From PFL42 sp963789825 (GTDB lineage Bacteria > Chloroflexota > Anaerolineae > Anaerolineales > E44-bin32): a stretch of 64,000 nt of DNA. The stretch is from contig CAWBME010000006.1 of NCBI GenBank assembly GCA_963789825.1, positions 744,001 through 808,000 of the forward strand. Reading direction: 5' to 3'. Numbering within the stretch: position 1 is the first letter of the stretch; each line of letters begins with the position of its first letter. Made by a program: the position numbers and the translations under genes. Under the pieces are notes generated by a model. That model did not search any database. It saw only the letters and a program-made list of their open reading frames with translations, and was not told where the DNA came from. Below are positions 34,428-42,724 of the stretch, piece by piece.

Positions 34428-35353
34428 CTTCTATGCTCCGACATTGAGCGACCGGCCTCGCCTTGAAGGTCCGCCGCATTGACGCCCGGAACGGGTCGGG
34501 CCGCCAGCAAGACGCCGGCGGCGATCAACGCCGCGCCCAGCCAGAAGGCGCCGCTCAACTGCTCTCCGAGCAGCAGGGCGCCCAAGCCGACGCCGACCAC
34601 CGGCTGGGCGAAGAACAGGAGCGACACCACGCCCGCCTCCAACAGTTGCAGGGACTTGTTCCACAGGTACATGGCCAGCGCAGTCGAGATCACCCCCAGG
34701 TAGACAATGCCTGCCACGATCAGCGGAGTCACCTCCCCCACCGGCAGACGTGTCCGCTCGACAACGGACATCCCAAGCGCCAGTGGCAGGCCGCCGAGGA
34801 AGGCGAACAGGCTGACCTCCACGGTGCCGGCTGTCTGGCTGACCTGACGCACGAGCACCGAGTACAAGCCCCAGGTGACGGCGGCGCCAAGCAGCGCCAA
34901 ATTGCCTGCCAGAGACCCGCTCTGCAGCGAAGCCGTTCGGGGATCGATCACCGCCAGCACACCCAGGAAGGCGAGCAGCAGCGCCAGCCCGCGTTGCCGG
35001 CTGGCACGCTCACCCAAGATCAGCACGCCGAACAGCATGATGAACACGGGTGAGGCGGAGGTCACCAGCGAGGCATTGGCTGCGCCGGTCAGACGCGTGC
35101 CGACGAACTGCAGTCCAATGGAGATTCCAAAACCCAGGAGTCCGACCCAAAGAATGGATCGAACCTGCCGGCGCTGCAGTCGCCTCCCCCCTGTCACGCC
35201 CAGAATCACGCCGAGGCAGGCGATCCCCAGCACCAAGCGCAGGCTGAGCAGCGTGAAGGGCGGCACAATCTGCAGCACCACCCTGCTGACCACATACATG
35301 CCGCCCCAGATGGCCGCCGCCGCCAGGCCGGCGGCGATTCCCCAGCGGCTCAC
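34424..35353 (-). CDS. EamA-family (drug/metabolite transporter) permease
   Basis: This 309-residue protein has ten predicted helices formed by two EamA repeats, e.g. AAAAIWGGMYVVSRVVLQIVP in shortened form (AAAIWGGMYVVSR) and GAAVTWGLYSVLVRQV, with the end of each repeat reading LGERASRQRGLALLLAFLGV and LGEQLSGAFWLGAALIAAGV (each within 20 residues). Members export amino acids, purines or other metabolites. The substrate here is not known. The start is GTG 35353, and a TATAAT lies 22 bases upstream. Its stop overlaps the next gene (ATGA). A link with amino-acid metabolism nearby is possible but speculative. Confidence 0.88.
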   Translation of the reverse strand: MSRWGIAAGLAAAAIWGGMYVVSRVVLQIVPPFTLLSLRLVLGIACLGVILGVTGGRRLQRRQVRSILWVGLLGFGISIGLQFVGTRLTGAANASLVTSASPVFIMLFGVLILGERASRQRGLALLLAFLGVLAVIDPRTASLQSGSLAGNLALLGAAVTWGLYSVLVRQVSQTAGTVEVSLFAFLGGLPLALGMSVVERTRLPVGEVTPLIVAGIVYLGVISTALAMYLWNKSLQLLEAGVVSLLFFAQPVVGVGLGALLLGEQLSGAFWLGAALIAAGVLLAARPVPGVNAADLQGEAGRSMSEHRR

Positions 35354-35375
35354 CGTTCTCGTCTCATGGCGGCGG

Positions 35376-35381
35376 ATTATA
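35376..35381 (-). promoter_or_regulatory. -10 box of the EamA gene
   Basis: On the minus strand the sequence is TATAAT, 22 bases before the GTG at 35353. The -35 region is not convincing. Confidence 0.45.
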
Positions 35382-35455
35382 CCTTTGGCAAACGCGACGG
35401 CGCAGGACGGGATCGCCTCGTCCTGCGCTGTCAGTGAGACGGTTGGCGAGGCGGC

Positions 35456-36508
35456 TTAGCGGAACTCGCTGTTGATCAATTCTAGGGTGGCAGGTGCAGG
35501 GCGCAGAACGTCTTCGGCCAACTGCGACAAGGGAGTCTGCGCGAGGTTGCCGATATCGACGAGCGACGGCTGGTTGGAGTTCAGGTACAGCAAGCCGGTC
35601 AGCAGCTCATTGTTGATGCGGGCCTGCTCCAGCAGCGTCACCGCCGCCATGCGGTCGGTCGGGTCGTACTGCCGCTCGAGCTTCTTGAGCACGACGCGTG
35701 AGCCGTCGTGCAACTCGACGGTGGTCGCTTCCCCAGGTTCGAGTTCGACCTCGATTTCCTCGCGGATCGGGATCACGGTCATGTCGTGGATCGGGTCTTC
35801 GTGCTGCTTCCCCCAGGCATAGCTCTTGGTTGATTCGTCGCGGTTGTTGAAGGTAACACAGGGGCTGATGATATCGAGCACCGCAGTGCCTTCGAAGCTG
35901 AGGGCGGCCTTGATCAACTCCTTCACCTGGCGCGGGTCGCCGGCGAATGACCGGGCGACGAAACCGCAGTTGGCCGCCAGCGCTTCAAAGCAGATGTCAA
36001 CCGGATGAAATGGGTTGGCCTCGCCTTTCTTGAGCATGGCACCTTTGTCCGCCGTGGCGGAAAACTGGCCCTTGGTCAACCCGTACACGCCGTTGTTCTC
36101 GACGATGTACACCAGCGGCACATTGCGCCGCAGCAGGTGGATGAACTGGCCGATGCCGATGCTCGCCGTGTCGCCGTCGCCACTGACGCCGATGCCCTTC
36201 ATCGACCGGTTCGCCAGCAATGCCCCCGTCGCCAGCGAAGGCATTCGCCCGTGCAGCCCGTTGAAGCCGAACGAGCGGCTGAGGAAGTAGGCTGGGCTCT
36301 TGCTCGAGCAGCCGATGCCGGAAAACTTGACCAGGCGCTCGGGCGCGACCGACATCTCGTAGCAGGCGGCGATGATTTGGCTGGAGATTGAGTTGTGGCC
36401 ACACCCCTGGCACAAGGTGGAGGGCAGGCCCTTGTAGTCGGTGCGTTCCAGGCCGACCAGGTTGACGTTGGCCGAGCGCGGCAACGCGGTTCCGATGGTG
36501 GTGGCCAT
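35456..36508 (-). CDS. korB: 2-oxoacid:ferredoxin oxidoreductase, beta (TPP-binding) subunit
   Basis: This is the thiamine diphosphate subunit of an enzyme that oxidatively decarboxylates a 2-oxoacid to an acyl-CoA and reduces ferredoxin. The 350 residues show a Cys pair in LCQGCGHNSISS for the [4Fe-4S] cluster, GIGCSSKSPAYF, and the TPP motif GISGDGDTASIG, given here by its core GDGD, with NNGVYGLTKGQ closing the cofactor site. 2-Oxoglutarate or pyruvate are the usual substrates of this subgroup. The ATG lies 1 base after the TAG of korA, with a GGAGGGTTAGC ribosome site. It is the last gene of gntR-korA-korB. Confidence 0.92.
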   Translation of the reverse strand: MATTIGTALPRSANVNLVGLERTDYKGLPSTLCQGCGHNSISSQIIAACYEMSVAPERLVKFSGIGCSSKSPAYFLSRSFGFNGLHGRMPSLATGALLANRSMKGIGVSGDGDTASIGIGQFIHLLRRNVPLVYIVENNGVYGLTKGQFSATADKGAMLKKGEANPFHPVDICFEALAANCGFVARSFAGDPRQVKELIKAALSFEGTAVLDIISPCVTFNNRDESTKSYAWGKQHEDPIHDMTVIPIREEIEVELEPGEATTVELHDGSRVVLKKLERQYDPTDRMAAVTLLEQARINNELLTGLLYLNSNQPSLVDIGNLAQTPLSQLAEDVLRPAPATLELINSEFR

Positions 36509-36509
36509 G

Positions 36510-38349
36510 CTAACCCTCCTTGCCCGGGCGGACGTTCGCCACGATCCAGCGGGCGCTCAGCGGCAAGCCGGTGTTGTAGCTCAGGGAACGAAGTTTGGCG
36601 GCGTGTTCAGGCACTTCCAGCTGGAGCAGCTGCCGCATCTGCCCATCGGTATTCATTTCGATCACGTACACCTCGTCATGCTCCTCGATGAAGGCGCGCA
36701 CGTCGAGGGTGAACGGGATCGAGCGCAAGCGCAGGTAGTTGGTGGGCACGCCGGCCGCCGAGAGACGATCGCGCGCCTCCTGGATGGCCGGATCGGTGCT
36801 GCCGTAACCGATCAGCCCGATGTGCGCCCCGGAGTGGCGGAAGAGCACCGGGCGCGGCACGAAATCACGCGCGGTGTCAAGCTTGCGCCACAGGCGCTCC
36901 ATGTTGCTGGCCCAGTCCTCGGCCCGTTCGCTGTAGAGCGCGTTCTCGTTGTGTCCGGTGCCGCGGGCGAACCAGGTCGCCAGTGGATGCGGATTTCCGG
37001 GGAGAGTGCGGTAGGCAATGCCGTCACCCTCGACATCGCGATAGCGGCCGAATACCCCGATCTGCGCCAGGTCGTCGGCATCGAGAACCTTGCCGCGATC
37101 CATCGGCTCATCCGGGTATTCGAATGACTCGGACATCCAGGTAGTTCATTCCCAGGTCCAGGTCGGACATCACGAAGACCGGGGTCTGCAACCTCTCGGC
37201 CAAGTCGAAGGCCCTCCATCCGAATTCGAAGCACTCCGCCGGCGTCGCCGGGAAGAGCAGGATGTGCTTGGTGTCGCCGTGGCCGAGGTAGCGCACGAAC
37301 ATCACATCCCCCTGCGAGGTTCGGGTGGGCAGTCCGGTTCCGGGTCCCATGCGCTGGACATCCCAGATCACGATGGGGACCTCGACGAAGAACGCCAGGC
37401 CGACGTACTCGGCCATCAGCGAAAGGCCCGGACCGGAGGTGGCGGTCATGCTGCGCGCTCCCATCCAGCCCGCGCCCACAGCCATGCCAGCCGCGGCGAT
37501 CTCGTCCTCCGCCTGGACGACGGCGTACGTGGCCTTGCCGGTGTCCTTCTCCTTGCGCAGCTTCGGCAGATACTCGGTGAGCGATTCGGGGAGGCTGGAG
37601 GCAGGGGTGATCGGGTACCAGGCAGAGAAGCTCACCCCGCCGTAGATCGATCCCAGCGCGCCGGCGGTGTTGCCGTCGACCAGGATCATGCCCTCGGTCT
37701 GATGGTCGCGCTGGACGATGTAGGGGTCACGCTTGGTGAGGTTGGCCTCGGCCCAGGCATATGCCCGGCCGATCATGTTCATGTTGGACTCAACCGCCCG
37801 TTCCTTGCCGCGGAAGTGGGTGAACAACGCTTTGCGGATCTCTTCCAGTTCGATGCCCAGCACGCTGGCCACGATACCGACATACGCCATGTTGGAGATG
37901 TACTCGCGCAGTTCCTTGGGCGGGTCGATCTCCTTCACCAGGGATTGGACCGGCATCGGGTAGTAGACCACGTCGTCACGGATCGTCGGCGCCGGGAAGT
38001 TGTCCGGATGGAAGCACACCCCGCCGGGCACAATCGTCTGCAGGTCCTCCAGGAAGGTGGCCGGGTTCATGGCGACGACGATCTCCACCTTCTCCCGCCG
38101 GGCGGTATAGCCGAGCGAACTGGCGCGGATGGTGAACCACGTCGGCAGGCCCTGGATATTGGAGGGGAACAGGCTCTTGCCGCTGACCGGCACGCCCATG
38201 CGGAACAGGGCCCGGATCAGCGCCATGTTGGAGGTTTGGCTGCCCGACCCGTTGACCGTCGCCACGACCATCGAGAAATCGTTGACGATGCGCGGCTGAT
38301 CGCCCGGCTGTGCTTTCGTCAGCTTCTCTTGAACAGGTTGCTGGCTCAT
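36510..38349 (-). CDS. korA: 2-oxoacid:ferredoxin oxidoreductase, fused gamma-alpha subunit (frameshifted)
   Basis: The joined protein of about 613 residues has an N-terminal gamma domain (FSMVVATVNGSGSQTSNM, CoA-side) and an alpha domain with SFSAWYPITPASSLPE and TSGPGLSLMAEYVGLAFF. It ends in the family C terminus that contains GTGHNENALYSERAEDW. The frame breaks near 37143. Dropping one base joins DLDLGMN to WMSESFEYPDEPMDRGK, which is the normal family sequence, so the two halves are one gene. The start is ATG 38349 (MSQQPVQEK), overlapping the stop of the GntR regulator. The beta subunit follows. The substrate is unproven (2-oxoglutarate or pyruvate). Confidence 0.88.
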
Positions 38350-39107
38350 TCTGCCTCTCTCGCCGGGCTCCCGGTTTCGATGGCTGCAGGGGACCCTTGC
38401 CATCGCAGTTGGCGGAGCTCGGGGCGTTCGTGGAGCAGGCCGGCGTGTTCGATCTGGATCTGGTAGCCCAGGTCGTAGTCCTCCGCCAGGATGGCGTCCA
38501 CCATGCGCTCATGGTAGTCCCACACACGCTTCAGATACGCGTAGTCGGCGTACACATTCAAGCCAATGGCTTCGTAGGCTTCCCAGTAGGCGTCGAGCAC
38601 CGCGCGCACAAACACGTTGTCGAAGCGGGAGAACATCGTCAGATGCAGCGCACGATGCTCGGGGTGAGGAATCTGGACCGGCTCGCCGCGCAGCTTCTCC
38701 CAGGCGCGGTCGACCAGCCGGCGCAGTGCCTGGCGGTCCTCCGGCAGCAAGCGCCGGACGGCCTGCTTCCAGAACACGACTTCCAGGGCATTGCGCATTT
38801 CGCCGAACTGCTCGAAGTAGGCTGGATCGGTCGCCAGGGCATAGTTGAGCATCACCCGCAAGCCGGGCAGGAAGCTGAACGGCAAGCGCCGAATGCCGGT
38901 CTTCGGGCGGATGTCAACCAGGCCGAGCTGGCGGGCGACCTCGAGCTGCTCGCGCAACTTGCCGGAACTGATGCCCAAATCGGCCGAGATCTCCTGGATC
39001 GACGGTAGCCGCTCGCCGGAGGCGGCGGTCGATGCCGCCAGGTATTGCAGGAAGGTGGCGGGAAGCTCCCCGCTCCCGGGGATCTCCAGCTGCGCAGCGT
39101 GATTCAT
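38346..39107 (-). CDS. GntR/FadR-type transcriptional regulator
   Basis: This 253-residue regulator has an N-terminal winged helix (LPSIQEISADLGISSGKLRE with VDIRPKTGIRRL) and a C-terminal FCD ligand domain. The FCD domain has metal-type histidines in HRALHLTMF, YHERMVDAI and IEHAGLL. FCD regulators respond to carboxylic acids, so a 2-oxoacid or related acid is a reasonable ligand. Starts ATG 39107 and ATG 39119 are both possible. I prefer 39107, because a TATGAT -10 ends 7 bases before it. The stop overlaps the korA start (ATGA). Two palindromes cover its promoter, so it most likely controls its own operon, including korA and korB. Confidence 0.85.
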   Translation of the reverse strand: MNHAAQLEIPGSGELPATFLQYLAASTAASGERLPSIQEISADLGISSGKLREQLEVARQLGLVDIRPKTGIRRLPFSFLPGLRVMLNYALATDPAYFEQFGEMRNALEVVFWKQAVRRLLPEDRQALRRLVDRAWEKLRGEPVQIPHPEHRALHLTMFSRFDNVFVRAVLDAYWEAYEAIGLNVYADYAYLKRVWDYHERMVDAILAEDYDLGYQIQIEHAGLLHERPELRQLRWQGSPAAIETGSPAREAE

Positions 39108-39113
39108 TGTATT

Positions 39114-39143
39114 TATCATATCAATCCGATATGGCAGATGATA
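39114..39143 (-). promoter_or_regulatory. promoter and palindromic operator of the gntR-korAB operon
   Basis: Two inverted repeats overlap: CATATC-N5-GATATG (39117-39133) and TATCAT-N18-ATGATA (39114-39119 with 39138-39143). On the minus strand they cover a TATGAT -10 box (39115-39120). Binding of the adjacent GntR protein here would block transcription. The operator assignment is inference from position and symmetry. Confidence 0.55.
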
Positions 39144-39188
39144 GCATGCACAGGAACCCGAGTCAAGTCTCCCTTGCTCAGCCAGGGC

Positions 39189-39197
39189 TGGTACAAT
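39189..39197 (+). promoter_or_regulatory. extended -10 promoter of the YdcF-like gene
   Basis: TGGTACAAT is an extended -10 element; an AGGAG ribosome site (39209-39213) and GTG 39224 follow. The -35 is weak. Confidence 0.5.
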
Positions 39198-39223
39198 CCG
39201 CCGCTGGTAGGAGCTCCCAACAC

Positions 39224-39842
39224 GTGCGAATCTGGCCGTTGATCGCCCTGCTTGACGCTCGCGCTCGCCCTCATCTTGCCGAGGGCCGTCGTGGTCCGCC
39301 TCTACGCCGGGCGCATCCACACGCCGGAGACGGCGCCCGTCCGTCCAGTGGCGATCGTGTTCGGCGCCGGGCTGCGGCGGGACGGCTCCCCGTCGCTCGT
39401 GCTGGCCGACCGCGTGGCGGCAGCCGCCGCCCTATACCTGCAGGGCCGTGTCGAGGGCCTGCTGCTGACCGGCTCGGCGCTCTCCGCCGGGCGCGATGAG
39501 CCGGCTGCCATGCGCAATCTGGCGCTCTCTCTCGGCGTTCCGGAGCATGCCATCCGCCTCGACCGAGAGGGAGTGCGCACCTTCGCCTCGTGCCAGCGCG
39601 CCCGCGCGGTCTTTGGCATCGAGCAAGCGTTGCTGGTCACGCAGCGTTTCCACCTGCCGCGGGCGCTGGCTATCTGCGACGGCCTCGGCATCCAGGCCGA
39701 GGGCGTCGCCGCTGACCTGCACGCATACTCCCGCCGGGCGCAAGGCTATTGGAACCTCCGCGAGATCCCAGCCACGCTCGCAGCCGTGCTGGAGACCTAC
39801 CTGGCCAGGCCCACGCCGCCCCTTTCCAGCCGCGTCGGCTGA
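39224..39842 (+). CDS. YdcF/SanA-family (DUF218) membrane-anchored protein (frameshifted)
   Basis: This protein of about 206 residues belongs to the DUF218 family (ElyC/SanA/YdcF), which has roles in envelope or peptidoglycan-precursor metabolism in some bacteria. The start is GTG 39224 behind AGGAG. The N-terminal helix reads IWPLIALL then, after dropping one T near 39252, TLALALILPRAVVV, giving one membrane segment. The DUF218 core shows AIVFGAGLRRDGSPS, the GLLLTGSA loop, EPAAMRNLALSLGVP and TQRFHLPRAL. Without the correction the protein would lack its anchor. The HD-domain gene follows 21 bases after the stop. Confidence 0.78.
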
Positions 39843-39863
39843 GCAGGCAAGACGAGGACCACG

Positions 39864-40433
39864 ATGGACCGCGATCAAGCTGTTGCCATCCTGGATGAGT
39901 TCATCCACAACCCAGGCCTGAAGAACCATATGCTTGCCGTCGAGGCCTGCATGCGTGGCTATGCCCAGCGCTTCGGAGAAGACCCGGAAGCGTGGGGCTT
40001 GGTCGGCCTGCTGCATGACTTCGACTGGGAGATCCACCCGACCCTCGACCACCACCCGCAGGACGGTGCGCCCATCCTGCGCCAGCGCGGCCTGCCGGAG
40101 GAGATCATCCGCTGCATCCTCAGCCACGCCAACCACACGGGGATTCCGCGCTTGACCCGCATGGAGAAATGCCTGTACGCCTGCGATGAACTCACCGGTC
40201 TGATCACTGCCGTCGCGCTTGTGCGCCCGTCGCACTCCGTGCTCGACCTCACCGCCAAGTCCGTGCGCAAGAAGTGGGGCGACGCCCGCTTCGCCGCCGC
40301 TGTCGACCGTGGCCAGATCGAGGCGGGCGCGGCCGATCTTGGCATCGAACTGTGGCAGCACGTCGAGAATGTGATCCTCGACATGCGCCGCGTTGCCGGG
40401 GTGCTCGGCCTCGACGGCGCTCCCGCCGCTTGA
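39864..40433 (+). CDS. HD-domain (HDIG-type) hydrolase
   Basis: This 189-residue cytoplasmic protein has an HD metal-dependent phosphohydrolase domain. Metal ligands are seen in NHMLAVEA, the HD pair in GLLHDFDWE and a His in CILSHANHTGIP. HDIG relatives of this small type act on nucleotides or phosphate esters. The substrate is unknown. The C-terminal half is helical (DLTAKSVRKKWGDARFAAAVDRGQ, residues ~120-143). ATG 39864 follows GACGAGGACC. It is probably co-transcribed with the YdcF-like gene. Confidence 0.85.
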   Translation: MDRDQAVAILDEFIHNPGLKNHMLAVEACMRGYAQRFGEDPEAWGLVGLLHDFDWEIHPTLDHHPQDGAPILRQRGLPEEIIRCILSHANHTGIPRLTRMEKCLYACDELTGLITAVALVRPSHSVLDLTAKSVRKKWGDARFAAAVDRGQIEAGAADLGIELWQHVENVILDMRRVAGVLGLDGAPAA

Positions 40434-40457
40434 GAAGCTCCCGGGCGAGGGTCCTGC

Positions 40458-40466
40458 TGGTATAAT
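40458..40466 (+). promoter_or_regulatory. extended -10 promoter of the LysM protein gene
   Basis: TGGTATAAT is an extended -10 with a perfect TATAAT, 34 bases before ATG 40501. The leader holds a weak CCGAGG ribosome site. Confidence 0.65.
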
Positions 40467-40500
40467 GCCGACTCCCGCACCTACCCGAGGCACACGCTGA

Positions 40501-41635
40501 ATGGCAGATCAAGGCCCAACAACCTCCAGGGTTTGTCCCACATGCGGCACGCGACTAGCGCCGAACGCAACGCGCTGCGTGGTGTGCGGTACGGAACTCA
40601 GGAAGGATGCCACCCGCCAGTCTTTCCGGCGCAGCTCGCAACTGACGTTGTCGCTTCCCTTGGCGTTTGGCCTGCTGGCGGTGTTCGTCCTGCTGGCCGC
40701 CGGCATCACCTTTGCCGCGACGCGCGTGACCGGGATCGGCAGCGAGCGCACACCCACGCCGACCGCCTCGGCGACAGCTACGATCACCCTCACCCCAGCG
40801 CCGACATTCACCGAGACTCCGGTTCCCACACCGACGCTCCTGCCGCCACTGGAGTACACGGTTGTCGCCAATGACACCTGCGGCGGGCTGGCCTTCCGCT
40901 TCCAGGTTGCCGTGCGGTCAATCATCGAGATCAACAACCTCACGCCGGACTGTCTGCTCTCTGTCGGCCTGCAGATCCTGATCCCGCAGCCGACGCCCAC
41001 CCCGCTCCCGCCGCCGACTTCGACACTGCCCGCAGAGGAAGCTACTCGCGCTGCCTGCGAAACGATCCCCTACACCGTACAAGCCAACGACACGCTGGGC
41101 GCAATCGCACAGAACTACAATGTCGTGATGCAGGCAATCATGGACTTCAATGGGATGACCAGCGAAACGGTGTTCGTCGGCCAGGTTCTCGTCATCCCGC
41201 TCTGCGAACGGGTGCCCACCGCAGGCCCTTCCCCGACGCCGACCCCGCCGCCCCCCTTACCCTGCACCCAGCCTGCTGCTGCCGCGCGACGGCGAGCCGT
41301 ACACCTTGGCCAATGACAGCGTGGCGCTGCAGTGGGCGGCGGTCGGCGAGCTGCGCCCGAACGAGCGCTACAAGGTCACGATTGACGATATCACGGATGG
41401 CACCGGCAATGTCCGCGACATCACCTACGTCACCGACACCAAGTACCTCGTCCCGGTCCGTCTGAGGCCTTCCGAGGCCACACCGCACGTGCTCCGCTGG
41501 TGGGTCGGCGTGGTGCGCGAAACGGGCACGACCGCCGCCGGCGAGCTTCTCTACGAGGAGGCCGGTGCGCTGAGCGTGCGGCGCGTATTCACTTGGTCGG
41601 GCGCGGCGACGGGCGCCATCACCCCCACACCCTGA
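40501..41635 (+). CDS. zinc-ribbon, membrane-anchored protein with two LysM domains (frameshifted)
   Basis: The joined protein (about 377 residues) begins with a cytoplasmic zinc ribbon (CPTCGTRLAPNATRCVVCG). One helix follows (LPLAFGLLAVFVLLAAGITF), then a Thr/Pro-rich linker and two LysM domains outside (YTVVANDTCGGLAFRF and YTVQANDTLGAIAQNYNV). A second Pro-rich linker and a C-terminal domain come last. LysM domains bind peptidoglycan or other GlcNAc polymers. The frame breaks in a run of six C near 41251-41256; with five C the reading continues PPYPAPSLLLPRDGEPYT to 41635. The gene has its own promoter and a strong terminator, so it is a single unit. Its role is probably in the cell envelope; I cannot name it. 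Confidence 0.82.
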
Positions 41636-41675
41636 GCTTGGGACCGACGCCGCTTCCTGCGTCCCTGGGTTGAAT

Positions 41676-41711
41676 CAACCGACCGGAGGCCTGATGCCCT
41701 CCGGTCGGTTG
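41676..41711. terminator. strong terminator after the LysM gene
   Basis: A perfect 14-bp stem, CAACCGACCGGAGG / CCTCCGGTCGGTTG, with an 8-base loop, is followed by TTGGATT on the plus strand. It lies between convergent genes and may serve mdh as well. Confidence 0.8.
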
Positions 41712-41777
41712 TTGGATTGCGATTGGCCTGATTGCCCAGCATGCCGTGTGGCGTCGGGCACAAGGCGACCCGCTGCG

Positions 41778-42707
41778 TCAGGCGATCGAACCCAAGGCTT
41801 CGATCGTTTCGCGCACCCGGGCAGCCGACTGCTCCAGCGCCACCTGCTCATCGGCCTGCAGCCGGTACTCGATCACCTTCTCCAGGCCGCCGCGTCCGAG
41901 TTGCACCGGGACGCCGAAGAAGATGCCCCGCTGGCCGTACTCACCCTCCAGGTACACCGAAGCCGGGACAATCAGATGCCGATCGGTCAGGATGGCATCG
42001 ACCATCTGCGCCAGCGCCGCGGCCGGAGCGTAGAATGCCGATCCAGTCTTCAGCAGCTTGACGATTTCTGCTCCGCCATCGCGGGTGCGCTGAACGATGG
42101 CGGCCAGGCGATCGGGCGCCAGGGCTTCGTTGAGTGGCACGCCGGCCACATTGGAGTGCCGCGTCAGCGGCACCATGTCATCCCCGTGGCCGCCGAGAAC
42201 ATAGCAGTTCACGTTCTGCACACTGACCGCAAGCTCCTCGGCCACGAAGGCCCTCATGCGGGCCGAGTCCAGGATGCCCGCCTGGCCGATGAGGCGCTGG
42301 CGCGGCAACCCGGTCACCTTCATCGCCAGGTACGCCATAGCATCCAGCGGGTTGGTGAGCATGATCAGGATCGCCTGGGGGGAGTGCTGCAATGCGCTGG
42401 TCACGGCCTGGCGCACGATGGCGCTGTTGGCGGCGAGCAGGTCCTCGCGGCTCATTCCCGGCTTGCGGGGCAACCCGGCGGTCATCACCACAATGTCCGA
42501 TCCGGCGCTGGCCGCAAAGTCGTTCGAGCCCACCACCTGCACGTCGGAGCCAACGATCGGCAGCGACTCGAGCAGATCGAGCGCCTTCCCCTGCGGCAGC
42601 CCGTCGACGACATCGATCAGCACCAGGTCGGCCAACTGCCGCTCAGCCAGCCAGTGAGCCGTCGTGGCGCCGGTCTGACCGGCGCCGATGATGGTGACCT
42701 TCGCCAT
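41778..42707 (-). CDS. mdh: malate dehydrogenase (LDH-like type)
   Basis: This enzyme interconverts malate and oxaloacetate with NAD. The 309-residue protein has the Rossmann loop VTIIGAGQTGATTAHWL at the start, the NAD-binding DVVDGLPQGKALDL, substrate arginine in GLPRKPGMSREDL (Arg before KPGM gives malate selectivity in this group), and the active-site His in VLGGHGDDMVPLTR. ATG 42707 has GAGGAGG 7 bases upstream. The gene is read in the same frame as the upstream selD because of a frameshift in selD, which makes a false 643-residue fusion. The true selD stop lies 18 bases before this ATG. Confidence 0.94.
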   Translation of the reverse strand: MAKVTIIGAGQTGATTAHWLAERQLADLVLIDVVDGLPQGKALDLLESLPIVGSDVQVVGSNDFAASAGSDIVVMTAGLPRKPGMSREDLLAANSAIVRQAVTSALQHSPQAILIMLTNPLDAMAYLAMKVTGLPRQRLIGQAGILDSARMRAFVAEELAVSVQNVNCYVLGGHGDDMVPLTRHSNVAGVPLNEALAPDRLAAIVQRTRDGGAEIVKLLKTGSAFYAPAAALAQMVDAILTDRHLIVPASVYLEGEYGQRGIFFGVPVQLGRGGLEKVIEYRLQADEQVALEQSAARVRETIEALGSIA

Positions 42708-42724
42708 GCAAGTACCTCCTCGGC

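Noticed and set aside
37090..38466. 458-residue plus-strand open frame
   Set aside because: It is antisense to korA; korA has strong family signatures.
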